Source: Bacteroidales bacterium (GTDB lineage Bacteria; Bacteroidota; Bacteroidia; Bacteroidales; WCHB1-69). Taken from it: a stretch of 64,000 bases of DNA. Positions within the stretch are counted from its first letter, which is position 1. Every line of letters begins with the position of its first letter. The DNA lies in contig JAFXTS010000014.1 in NCBI GenBank assembly GCA_017535665.1, positions 1 through 64,000 of the forward strand, read 5' to 3'. Positions 57,601-64,000 of this stretch are shown in pieces. Below the pieces are notes generated by a model, which made no database searches, was not told where the DNA came from, and was given only the letters and a program-made list of their open reading frames with translations. The position numbers were made by a program, and so were the translations under genes.

Positions 57601-59546
57601 GCGAAGCTACCGATGAGGTGACCGTGCAAACCTCGTATTTTGAGGTGATGCCGCCCGACGACTACATCGTGTGCTACGGCGACAGCATCCAGATTGCCGC
57701 CACCGCCGACCAGCCCGGCAGCTACACCTACAGCTGGCAACCCACCGGCTCCATCGTGAGCGGTGCGAACAGCGGCAGCCCGTGGGTACGGCCTTTGGAG
57801 AGTACCACCTACAGCGTCACCATCACCAACGAGTATGGATGTACCGCTACTTCCAGTGTCTCCGTCAGCATCCGCCAGTATGAGGCCGTGGCCGACCTTA
57901 CCGCGGCATCCTGCCATGGCAGTCACGACGGAGCCGTCAGCCTCACCGTTACCGGTGGCACACCTCCCTACTTCTACCTGTGGTCCAACGGGGCCACCAC
58001 TCCCAGCCTTACGCAGTTAGGAGCAGGCACCTACACCGTCACCATCACCGATGACACGGGTTGTAGAGGAGTGGATTCGTTCACCATTATACAGCCGCAA
58101 CCCATTGTCATACAAGAAGTAAGCATTACCCCCGTACCCTGCGACCAGGCCTGTAACGGCAGCATTACCGTGGCGGCCAGCGGCGGCACCGCTCCCTACA
58201 GTTTCCAGTGGCTGCATGGCGGCAGCGGCAGCACGGTGGGCAGCTTGTGCGCGGGCCTTTATACCGTGAATGTGACCGATGCACACCAGTGTCCGGCCAG
58301 CGCCTCCTTCATGGTGGCCGACACCTCGCAGCACCATATCGACTACACCGTTACGCCCATCTCCTGTAGCGGCGACTGCAACGCCGCCATTGCGGTGACA
58401 CCCGACTTCGGCGGAAGCAGTTACCAGATTGTGTGGAACACCACGCCCGAGCAGACCGGCGACAGCATCACAGGATTGTGTGCGGGAGTGTATGAGGCCG
58501 AGATTTCCGTAGGCGGCAACTGTCATTACCAGATGTACTTCCAAGTGGAGGAGCGCGTGCCGATAGAGCTGACGCATGTGTTTGTGCAGCAGCCCAGCTG
58601 TTATGGCGACACCGACGCCTTCATCCACATTGATGCCACGGGAGGCACCCAACCCTATACCTATATGGTGAACGGCAGCGAGTGCGGTGCCACCATCACC
58701 GAACTCGCCCCCGGCACGTACGCCATCACCGTGCTGGATGCGGGCAACTGCCGTATCGACACCATGGTCAGCATCCCGCAGACAGAACCGTTGCAGCTCA
58801 GCGCAACGGTGGTGCGCCCGCCATGTCCGGAAGTGTGCAGCGGCGCCATCGACCTGACGGTGACTGGCGGCACCTACCCATACCGCTATTCGTGGAACAA
58901 CAACGCTGCCACACAGGATATTACGGGGCTGTGTGCGGGAGAATATACCGTGACCGTGACCGACAACCGCGACTGCCTCGCACAGCTGCCCGTCACGGTG
59001 ACCGACTCGTCGCACTTTCCCACACCCATCGAAGCGTGGATAGACGATGACACCCTCTATGCCGGGCAGCAGACCACCCTGCACGCCACCGACTTAGGAG
59101 GCGGGTTCGGCTACCAGTGGGAGCCTTCGGCGGGACTGGAAACCCCGACGGCACCCAACACCACGGCCACTGCCATCACCACTACCGACTACGTGGTGCA
59201 TGTGACCGACGATGCGGGCTGCGAGCTCACCGACACCGTGCATCTGCTGGTGCGCGAGGTAATTTGCGACGACCCGTACGTGTTTGTGCCCAACGCCTTC
59301 ACGCCGAACGGTGACGGCAAGAACGACATCCTGCGGGTGCGCAGCGACATTGTGATAGAGGTAAACCTGCAGATTTTCGACCGCTGGGGGGAGAAGGTCT
59401 TCGAGACCAACGACCTCGACACCGGCTGGGATGGCACCTTCCGGGGTGAGCCGTGCGAGCCGGGAGTTTACGACTATTTCATGAAAGTAAAATGTTTCGG
59501 CGAGATTAAGACCCTCAAGAAAGGGAACGTTACGCTGATAAGGTAG
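54639..59546 (+). CDS. Giant T9SS protein with SBBP propeller, PKD and SprB repeats
   Basis: About 1635 residues from ATG 54639. The frame is open from 54417, but the -7 box at 54606-54613 makes the earlier start unlikely. A signal peptide (LIMAGCLFCCVTAAAH) is followed by an N-terminal domain typical of this protein group (DLEFIANLGQWEQQVLFKA, about 30-255), SBBP-type propeller repeats (about 260-780, TYIGGSANDAAYSLVQASD), a PKD domain (WDFGDGTTSTEENPTHYYTQ), two Ig-like domains, and at least five SprB-like repeats (TAASCHGSHDGAVSLTVTGG). The C-terminus is a type B (gliding-motility type) sorting domain: FVPNAFTPNGDGKNDILRV...FDRWGEKVFET. Expected to be a surface adhesin or motility-type filament protein. 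Confidence 0.9.
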   Translation: MLQNITSKLRSWLIMAGCLFCCVTAAAHKHDSLTTGDLEFIANLGQWEQQVLFKAPMHGGAFFAERDCFTIVVLSPQQLDAFYEAKFNPDAKVSKWMDAAAYKVHFLNANDDVKIEGWEKKVGHYNYFIGKDTSKWKSEVPRYHEVKYNDLYSGIDLLLTQSGSQMKYEFTIAPGVSPSLIQMDYDGVQNLSVNKGDLVVTTAVMQILELKPYAYQIAADGSRTTVECRYQVNRNRLTFEVGDYDPTRPLVIDPTLIFASLSGSTADNWGYTATFDKEGNLYSGGNAFSVGYPVNTGSFQVNYGGGATDIAISKFDAGGSFLHYTTYLGGNSAEVPHSMFVNENNELYVYGTTSSTNFAVTPGAYDTTFNGGDDYTLTSTVIFENGSDIVIAKFSDDGSHLLACTYVGGSRNDGLNTVTDLRKNYADEVRGEIILDEQSNVYVASCTQSVNFPVTAGVLDSTYNGSPQDGCIVKFSHDLSTLIWGTYIGGSANDAAYSLVQASDHSLYVCGGTTSTDLPTSTTAYQPQYGGGDNDGFVVHINPNATQILHLTYLGKNNYDQAYQVKLDRFDHPHIFGQTYASGMAWVYNAQWYIPNGGQFLTKLSPALDTIVWSTAFGTGNLGLDISPTALLVDLCNNIYLSGWGSQTTNFGQGGTSGMPITADAYQTTTDNNDYYFLCITDDASEIVYGTFFGSSDAREHVDGGTSRFDNKGRIYQAVCAACGGHHFPATPGAYATNNGSYNCNIGVIKFDFNLPAVVADFYIPNTVCAPINLEFHNTSQRISDSTTFHWDFGDGTTSTEENPTHYYTQSGTYTITLVAQDAGSCNFADSISRQVVVLSNSNITLYETGFCDGEYVQIGIPPSGNANLTYNWSPTTDLSNPTISNPIASPSATTTYQLFITDGVCWDTITQTVVVEDLVISAGDDQVVCLGDAATLTATTNGTATSYEWATDPHFTHILNPSTTQSTITVTPTSTTTYYLRVRGTYCEATDEVTVQTSYFEVMPPDDYIVCYGDSIQIAATADQPGSYTYSWQPTGSIVSGANSGSPWVRPLESTTYSVTITNEYGCTATSSVSVSIRQYEAVADLTAASCHGSHDGAVSLTVTGGTPPYFYLWSNGATTPSLTQLGAGTYTVTITDDTGCRGVDSFTIIQPQPIVIQEVSITPVPCDQACNGSITVAASGGTAPYSFQWLHGGSGSTVGSLCAGLYTVNVTDAHQCPASASFMVADTSQHHIDYTVTPISCSGDCNAAIAVTPDFGGSSYQIVWNTTPEQTGDSITGLCAGVYEAEISVGGNCHYQMYFQVEERVPIELTHVFVQQPSCYGDTDAFIHIDATGGTQPYTYMVNGSECGATITELAPGTYAITVLDAGNCRIDTMVSIPQTEPLQLSATVVRPPCPEVCSGAIDLTVTGGTYPYRYSWNNNAATQDITGLCAGEYTVTVTDNRDCLAQLPVTVTDSSHFPTPIEAWIDDDTLYAGQQTTLHATDLGGGFGYQWEPSAGLETPTAPNTTATAITTTDYVVHVTDDAGCELTDTVHLLVREVICDDPYVFVPNAFTPNGDGKNDILRVRSDIVIEVNLQIFDRWGEKVFETNDLDTGWDGTFRGEPCEPGVYDYFMKVKCFGEIKTLKKGNVTLIR

Positions 59547-59639
59547 AAGGGAGGGCGCGGGCCAGAGACGCACCTCTTATCGTTATGTTCATTTTCTTTT
59601 CGATTGCAAAAAGAAAACCTGCAAGGCATGTCATTGTCT

Positions 59640-59775
59640 GTCCCGTGTGCCGAAGGCACACAATTTCAGTAACCCCACACGTCAGTGTGGGGTAGGAATG
59701 AGCGGTACGGCCAACCGCGGCACGCTAACTGGAAGATAGAACCTGACGGGGTGTATGCCGCGGAAGAACGGGCAG
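59640..59775 (-). repeat. Structured ~150-bp repeat, copy 2
   Basis: Read on the minus strand: GTTCTTCCGCGGCATA, CTATCTTCC, GTGCCGCGGT, then hairpins CCCCACAC-TGAC-GTGTGGGG and TGTGTGCCTTCGGCACAC. The anchors match copy 1 at 26290-26445, but both hairpin stems have different sequences that still pair. Confidence 0.75.
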
Positions 59776-59855
59776 CAAGTTCTATTTATATAACTTTTCA
59801 GGCTGAATCTATACAAAAATAATTCTTTCCCATGCATTGAAAACTGTTTTTTCTC

Positions 59856-59863
59856 TACTTTTG
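59856..59863 (+). promoter_or_regulatory. -7 promoter box for the Sel1-repeat gene
   Basis: TACTTTTG followed by CC, 26 bases before the ATG at 59889. Confidence 0.65.
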
Positions 59864-59888
59864 CCGAAGTAAAAGGGGGTATAAAAGT

Positions 59889-61802
59889 ATGATAAAAATC
59901 AATGATATTGACGATTTAATAGCGCGAGCAAAACAAGGGGATGCTGAAGCACAATGCCAACTTGCCTATTGTTATGGTGCAGGGGTTAAAATCGAAAAAT
60001 CTAAAGAGAAAGCCGCTTATTGGATTTGTAAAGCAGCAGAACAAGGATATGAAAGAGCGATAGCATTAGCATACGAAAATGGTTTTGGCGTAGAGATTTC
60101 TTATGAGAAAGCTGCAGAATGGTACACGAAAGCAGCCGAGAAAGGTGATCTTAATGCTCTAAATAATCTTGGTCTCTATTATAAATATGGGGCTGGTGTT
60201 GAGGAGTCCTACGAGAAAGCCGTTGAATGTTTCTCCAAGGCTGCAGCGCAGGGGTTCGCATGGTCGCAGTACAATCTCGCTGACTGCTATCACTATGGGT
60301 GGGGGGTGAAAAGATCTTATTTGAAGGCTTTTGAATGGTATCTAAAGGCGGCAGAACAGGGGTGTGCAGGGGCGCAGTATGAACTTGGAAAGTGTTACTT
60401 AGACGGACGTGGTGTTTTGCAATCCCTTAAGAAGGCCTTTGAATGGTGCCTCAAAGCGGCAGAACAGGGGTGTGCAGACGTGCAATACGAGGTGGCTAAA
60501 TTATACAAATATGGTCAAGGTATTGAACAATCCTATGAGAAGGCTGTGGAGTGGTACACCAAGTCAGCAGAGCAAGGTTATGTAACGGCACAATACGAAC
60601 TCGGTCTATGTTATTACCATGGCTGGGGCGTTGAGAAATCATACGAAAAAGCCGTGGAGTGGTACACCAAGGCGGCGGAGCAGGAGTGTGCAGATGCGCA
60701 AAACGATCTCGGTGTTTGTTTTGAATATGGCCGAGGTGTGTGCCAATCGTATGAGAAAGCCGTGAAATGGTATGAAGAAGCAGCCGATCACGGAGATGTA
60801 ACGGCACACTACAATCTCGCTGTATGCTACAAATATGGCAAATGGGTGGAGCAATCATACGAGGAAGCCATATATTGGTACACCAGCGCGGCAAAAATGG
60901 GGTATGCAAGGGCTCAGTTTTGTCTCGGTCTTTGTTATGACAATGGTCAAGGTGTTGAGAAATCACCCGAAAAGGCTATGGAATGGTATGCCAAAGCTGC
61001 AAAGCAGGGCTATACAATAGAGCAATACAATCTCGATCTCTACTACGACAATGACAAGTGTGTTGAGCGATCCTTTGAGGAGAAATTGATGCAGTGCCCA
61101 ACAGTGGACACTCTGCACTACGGGAGTGCGGAGAGACGTAGTGCCATCAAATACGAGCATGGGCGTGGGGTGGAACAATCTATAGAAAAGGCGGTGGAAT
61201 TGTACACTGAAGCAGCGGAGTTGGGTGACGCGAGTGCGCAGTGTTATCTTGCTGGCTTCTACAGAGATGGCAAGGGTGTAGATCAATCATGGGGAAAAGC
61301 AGCGGAATGGTACACTAAGGCAGCGGAGAGGAATCATCCATTTGCACAGTTCTTTCTCGGTCTTTGCTACTATGAAGGCAAAGGTGTGAAGCAATCGTAT
61401 GAGAAAGCTGTGGAATGGTACTTAAAGGCGGCGGAGCAAGGTGTTACTTCGGCGCAATACTATCTTGCGGAGTGTTACCTATTAGGAGCGGGAGTAGAGC
61501 TATCTTATGAGAAAGCTGTGGAATGGTACACCAAAGCGGCAGAGCAAGGAGATAGAAAAGCTCAGTGTAATCTTGCTTCCTGCTACTACTATGGTTTGGG
61601 GGTGGAACAATCGTGGGAGAAGGCTACGGAATGGTACACCAAGTCAGCAGAGAAGGGGTATGCAATGGCGCAATACTATCTTGCCGAGTGCTACCAATAT
61701 GGTCGAGGGGTGGCGCAATCGTATGAGAAAGCCGTGGAATGGTTTACCAAGGCGGAAAGAGGCGGCTACGTCAGTGAGGAATCCAGCCGATTGATACATT
61801 GA
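59889..61802 (+). CDS. Sel1-like repeat protein
   Basis: 637 residues, made almost entirely of about 17 Sel1-like (SLR) repeats of 36 residues: A(Q/E)YELGLCYYHGWGVE-(K/Q)SYEKAVEWYTKAAEQG. SLR arrays form helical solenoids that bind proteins. No signal peptide or membrane segment, so cytoplasmic. One unit (about residues 395-430, EKLMQCPTVDTLHYGSAERR) has lost the consensus. No catalytic domain; likely a scaffold or adaptor. Near-identical units suggest recent expansion. Confidence 0.9.
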   Translation: MIKINDIDDLIARAKQGDAEAQCQLAYCYGAGVKIEKSKEKAAYWICKAAEQGYERAIALAYENGFGVEISYEKAAEWYTKAAEKGDLNALNNLGLYYKYGAGVEESYEKAVECFSKAAAQGFAWSQYNLADCYHYGWGVKRSYLKAFEWYLKAAEQGCAGAQYELGKCYLDGRGVLQSLKKAFEWCLKAAEQGCADVQYEVAKLYKYGQGIEQSYEKAVEWYTKSAEQGYVTAQYELGLCYYHGWGVEKSYEKAVEWYTKAAEQECADAQNDLGVCFEYGRGVCQSYEKAVKWYEEAADHGDVTAHYNLAVCYKYGKWVEQSYEEAIYWYTSAAKMGYARAQFCLGLCYDNGQGVEKSPEKAMEWYAKAAKQGYTIEQYNLDLYYDNDKCVERSFEEKLMQCPTVDTLHYGSAERRSAIKYEHGRGVEQSIEKAVELYTEAAELGDASAQCYLAGFYRDGKGVDQSWGKAAEWYTKAAERNHPFAQFFLGLCYYEGKGVKQSYEKAVEWYLKAAEQGVTSAQYYLAECYLLGAGVELSYEKAVEWYTKAAEQGDRKAQCNLASCYYYGLGVEQSWEKATEWYTKSAEKGYAMAQYYLAECYQYGRGVAQSYEKAVEWFTKAERGGYVSEESSRLIH

Positions 61803-61938
61803 TGGAAGATTCACTTCGTGTCAGTGGCACACCATGATACGTGTGTCTTGCTCACGCCCCACATGATATGAGGGCACCTCTAGGAGCTTGTTAAACGCTA
61901 AACTATTTATTTCTCCGATTTTTAACGCACCAGTAATA

Positions 61939-62613
61939 TCACCAATAGATTTTTTCTTCTAGGTCAGAAACGACATCATGTAAATATGTAATATCACTCT
62001 CTGCCTCATCCACCCTTTCACCTAAATCATCATTATCTCTTTCTATGGTGTTAAACTGTTTGTCTATATCTTTGATTTTTTTGTGTACAGCTTCTAATCT
62101 CGGATAAATAGGGAAATCATGAGAAATAGATATTTCGTGAGAAGCACAAAAATCCTCCTTATTTTCTACAGGAGAACACTCATCATCAAACAAAAATGTA
62201 GTAGAAGAATATCCGTTATCACTACAAAAAAAGCAATTCATTGTTTTATATTCATCATATTCTTCCAGAGGACCGAAGTGAATTATTTCACAATCTTTCA
62301 ATTCTTTCTTAATAATACGATGCGCTTTAAGTGTATTGTTGCTTGATACGATAATAAAAAGTGTTATAAATGATATAAAAAATGCTATAAAAACGATAGT
62401 TGTTAGGGTATGTGTTTTTGCCTTGTTATATATTATTTTTGCTTGCTCAACAATAAATTCTTTAACGGAAATTGCAATTCCTTTTTTCTTGGCTTTAGAG
62501 ATCAAGAAAACAATTAGATAGATGAACCCAATTAGTAAACTTAAAACTAAAACATGTAGTACTCCTCTTATAAAAGCATCAATAAATCGGTCATTAATAC
62601 TAAGATATACCAT
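61939..62613 (-). CDS. Membrane protein with C-terminal coiled coil
   Basis: 224 residues. Two hydrophobic segments (about 15-38 and 68-90) separated by a basic loop, then a cysteine-containing soluble region (MNCFFCSDNGYSSTTFLFDD) and a C-terminal coiled coil (about 165-222, KIKDIDKQFNTIERDNDDLG). No family recognised. AT-rich. Own -7 box at 62651-62658. Lies between the Sel1 and WG repeat genes. Confidence 0.7.
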   Translation of the reverse strand: MVYLSINDRFIDAFIRGVLHVLVLSLLIGFIYLIVFLISKAKKKGIAISVKEFIVEQAKIIYNKAKTHTLTTIVFIAFFISFITLFIIVSSNNTLKAHRIIKKELKDCEIIHFGPLEEYDEYKTMNCFFCSDNGYSSTTFLFDDECSPVENKEDFCASHEISISHDFPIYPRLEAVHKKIKDIDKQFNTIERDNDDLGERVDEAESDITYLHDVVSDLEEKIYW

Positions 62614-62650
62614 AATAAAAAACTAATTATTTTTGTTGATTTTGAAATTG

Positions 62651-62658
62651 CAAAAATA
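62651..62658 (-). promoter_or_regulatory. -7 promoter box for the membrane coiled-coil gene
   Basis: Minus-strand TATTTTTG followed by C, 38 bases before the start codon at 62613. Confidence 0.6.
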
Positions 62659-62861
62659 CCACTTTTCTAATTACCCGTTTCTGCGGGAGTAAAGCTTTAG
62701 TATTTTTGAAGACGCTGTCAATCTTTGTCTCGATATTTTTTAACGCTGCTTCGGAAGAATTGTGGTCTCTTCGGGAAGCGGCTCTGGTTCTCTTATGCCT
62801 TGACATTCTTTAGTGTAAGCTTTTTATCCGAAAGTAGTTGCTTTTGTAACGGCTTTTTTTA

Positions 62862-62869
62862 TACTTTTG
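62862..62869 (+). promoter_or_regulatory. -7 promoter box for the WG-repeat gene
   Basis: TACTTTTG followed by C, with a TTG 21 bases upstream (62838-62840) that could serve as the -33 element; 25 bases before the ATG at 62894. Confidence 0.6.
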
Positions 62870-62893
62870 CAAGGCGAAACTATATTTATAACA

Positions 62894-64000
62894 ATGAAAA
62901 TATTTAGATTTTTTTTGATCTGTGCGACTATAGTCACCTTGAATTCATGCAATTATAGTCAGAACGATAAAAGTGATGCAAATAAAACGCAAAGAGTGGA
63001 AAAAAATGAATATGAATTCGTTATCGAACCACAATTTGATATTGCATATCCTTTTTATGATGGGGATTTGGCAGAGATTGTTATAAATGGTATTAATGGG
63101 AAATGTGGGTTTATAAACAAGACTGGGAAAATTGTTATTATACCACAATTTGATTATATTTCTCATTTTGCCTCAGGAATAGCAGCAGTTAGAGTAGGGG
63201 AAAAATGGGGATATATTGACACGGCTGGGGAAATTGTCATCAAACCACAATTTGACTATGCATATCCTTTTTATGAATCTTACGGAGGTTTGGCAGAAGT
63301 TAAAATTGGGGGAAAAAGGGGCTATATTGATACGAATGGCAATTTTGTCATTGGACCATATGATTACATTGGCTCTTTTTCAAAAGAATTGATGGCAGTT
63401 AGGATTGTTGGAAAGTGGGGATACGTTGACAAGACTGGAAAAATTGTCATTAAACTGCAGTTTGAAGATGCAAGAGGTTTTTCTGAAGGCATAGCAGCTG
63501 TTAAAGTCGGGGAAAAGTGGGGATATATTGACACGACTGGAAATATTGTCATTAAACCGCAATTTGATGATGCAGAAAGTTTTATTGAAGGTCTTGCAGC
63601 TGTCAAAGTAGGGAGAAAATGGGGATATATCAATACGACTGGTAATTTTGCAATTAATCCCCAATTCGAAATTGTCCATTGTTTTTCAGAAGGGATAGCA
63701 AGGGTTCAAGTAAAAAATCTCTGGGGGAAGAAATGGGGATGCATTGACAAAAATGGGGTATTTGTTGTTAAACCAAAATTTAGTTCGATTGATCCTTTTA
63801 ATGGTGAAGGTAGGGCTTTAGTAGTGGTAAAAAAATTATGGGGTAAAAAATATGGATATATAGACAAAACTGGGGAATATGTTGTCAAACCGAAATTTGA
63901 TGGTATTAGTTCATTTTATGAGGGTTTGGCTAAAGTGCGTATTGGAGATAAATGGGGATATATGAACAAAGCTGGGGAAGTTGTTATTAAACCACAATTT
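62894..64000 (+). CDS. WG-repeat lipoprotein, cut by the window end
   Basis: At least 369 residues; the frame is open to the last base. Starts MKIFRFFLICATIVTLNSC, a lipoprotein signal peptide with its lipobox Cys near residue 19. The rest is a tandem array of WG (beta-sheet) repeats: (K/R)WGYIDTTGNIVIKPQFDDA..F.EGLAAVKVG (quoted with gaps), at least 9 in the window. WG repeats are structural and occur in surface and periplasmic proteins of Bacteroidota; function unknown. AT-rich like its neighbour. Confidence 0.88.
   Translation, partial: MKIFRFFLICATIVTLNSCNYSQNDKSDANKTQRVEKNEYEFVIEPQFDIAYPFYDGDLAEIVINGINGKCGFINKTGKIVIIPQFDYISHFASGIAAVRVGEKWGYIDTAGEIVIKPQFDYAYPFYESYGGLAEVKIGGKRGYIDTNGNFVIGPYDYIGSFSKELMAVRIVGKWGYVDKTGKIVIKLQFEDARGFSEGIAAVKVGEKWGYIDTTGNIVIKPQFDDAESFIEGLAAVKVGRKWGYINTTGNFAINPQFEIVHCFSEGIARVQVKNLWGKKWGCIDKNGVFVVKPKFSSIDPFNGEGRALVVVKKLWGKKYGYIDKTGEYVVKPKFDGISSFYEGLAKVRIGDKWGYMNKAGEVVIKPQF

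Larger units (their letters stand above)
59547..59888. other. Intergenic region with structured repeat and promoter
   Basis: No gene. Contains copy 2 of the structured repeat (59640-59775) and a plus-strand -7 box TACTTTTG (59856-59863) for the Sel1-repeat gene. Confidence 0.7.

Overview
The window reads as a chromosomal segment of a Bacteroidota bacterium, most likely a member of Bacteroidales. Four proteins carry type A type-IX-secretion (T9SS) C-terminal sorting domains and a fifth ends in a type B (gliding-motility type) domain. Most transcription units start with the Bacteroidota -7 promoter box TAnnTTTG. Shine-Dalgarno sequences are mostly absent, and DUF2147, SprB-repeat, FISUMP-domain, RhuM and DUF4143 proteins are all present. 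No rRNA, tRNA or CRISPR array was seen.

Layout. 0.5-11.3 kb: three T9SS surface or secreted proteins (573-1952 +, 4869-6509 +, 7114-11250 -) around a DUF389-xseA unit and a DUF2147 gene. 11.4-16.4 kb: a PfkB sugar kinase whose start is broken at a run of eight G, then a small plastic region with a TSCPD protein, an AAA/DUF4143 ATPase and a nuclease-helicase (DUF2075). Direct repeats and a truncated second copy of the TSCPD gene start mark this region. 16.5-18.1 kb: a GT39-type glycosyltransferase. 18.2-23.9 kb: thirteen ribosomal protein genes (rplV to rpsE, minus strand) with their own promoter and terminator, cut off from the rest of the S10/spc gene set. 24.1-26.3 kb: an exported protein of unknown function and an intact RhuM protein. 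26.5-32.5 kb: nfo, then ftcD-murG-xseB-OMT-trmD-flavodoxin. 32.5-33.6 kb: an Rnl2-type RNA ligase. 33.9-38.7 kb: lipoprotein, polyprenyl synthase, mrdA, rodA (envelope growth). 38.8-40.9 kb: rpsT, an acyltransferase, upp. 41-48.2 kb: argF, DUF2147, pyrC, pyrK, pyrD, pyrF, pyrE, pyrB. 48.3-54.2 kb: a RhuM pseudogene, hairpin repeats, a DUF2971 gene, a large collagen-like/FISUMP surface protein and a small T9SS protein. 54.6-59.5 kb: a giant SprB-repeat protein. 59.9-64 kb: an AT-rich tail with a Sel1-repeat protein, a membrane coiled-coil protein and a WG-repeat lipoprotein that runs off the window.

The pyrimidine block is the most coherent and most interesting part. It encodes UMP synthesis from carbamoyl phosphate onward (PyrB, PyrC, PyrD/PyrK, PyrE, PyrF), plus uracil salvage (Upp). 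ArgF, which competes for carbamoyl phosphate, lies beside it. The aspartate carbamoyltransferase has a C-terminal four-cysteine domain that matches the zinc domain of the separate regulatory chain PyrI, without PyrI's nucleotide-binding domain. Upstream of pyrK there is a promoter, a 25-codon leader ORF, a hairpin followed by a T-run inside that ORF, and a perfect 10-bp terminator hairpin that starts at the leader stop codon. This is the layout of UTP-sensing attenuation known from enterobacterial pyrBI.

Other points of note: a ~150-bp repeat found twice (26.3 kb and 59.7 kb) whose hairpins keep their shape while the stem sequences change; an exact 33-bp-spaced operator-like array at the promoter of the DUF4143 ATPase; and a ~190-bp imperfect inverted repeat at 54.3-54.5 kb. 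All calls come from reading the sequence and translations only; no database search was possible.
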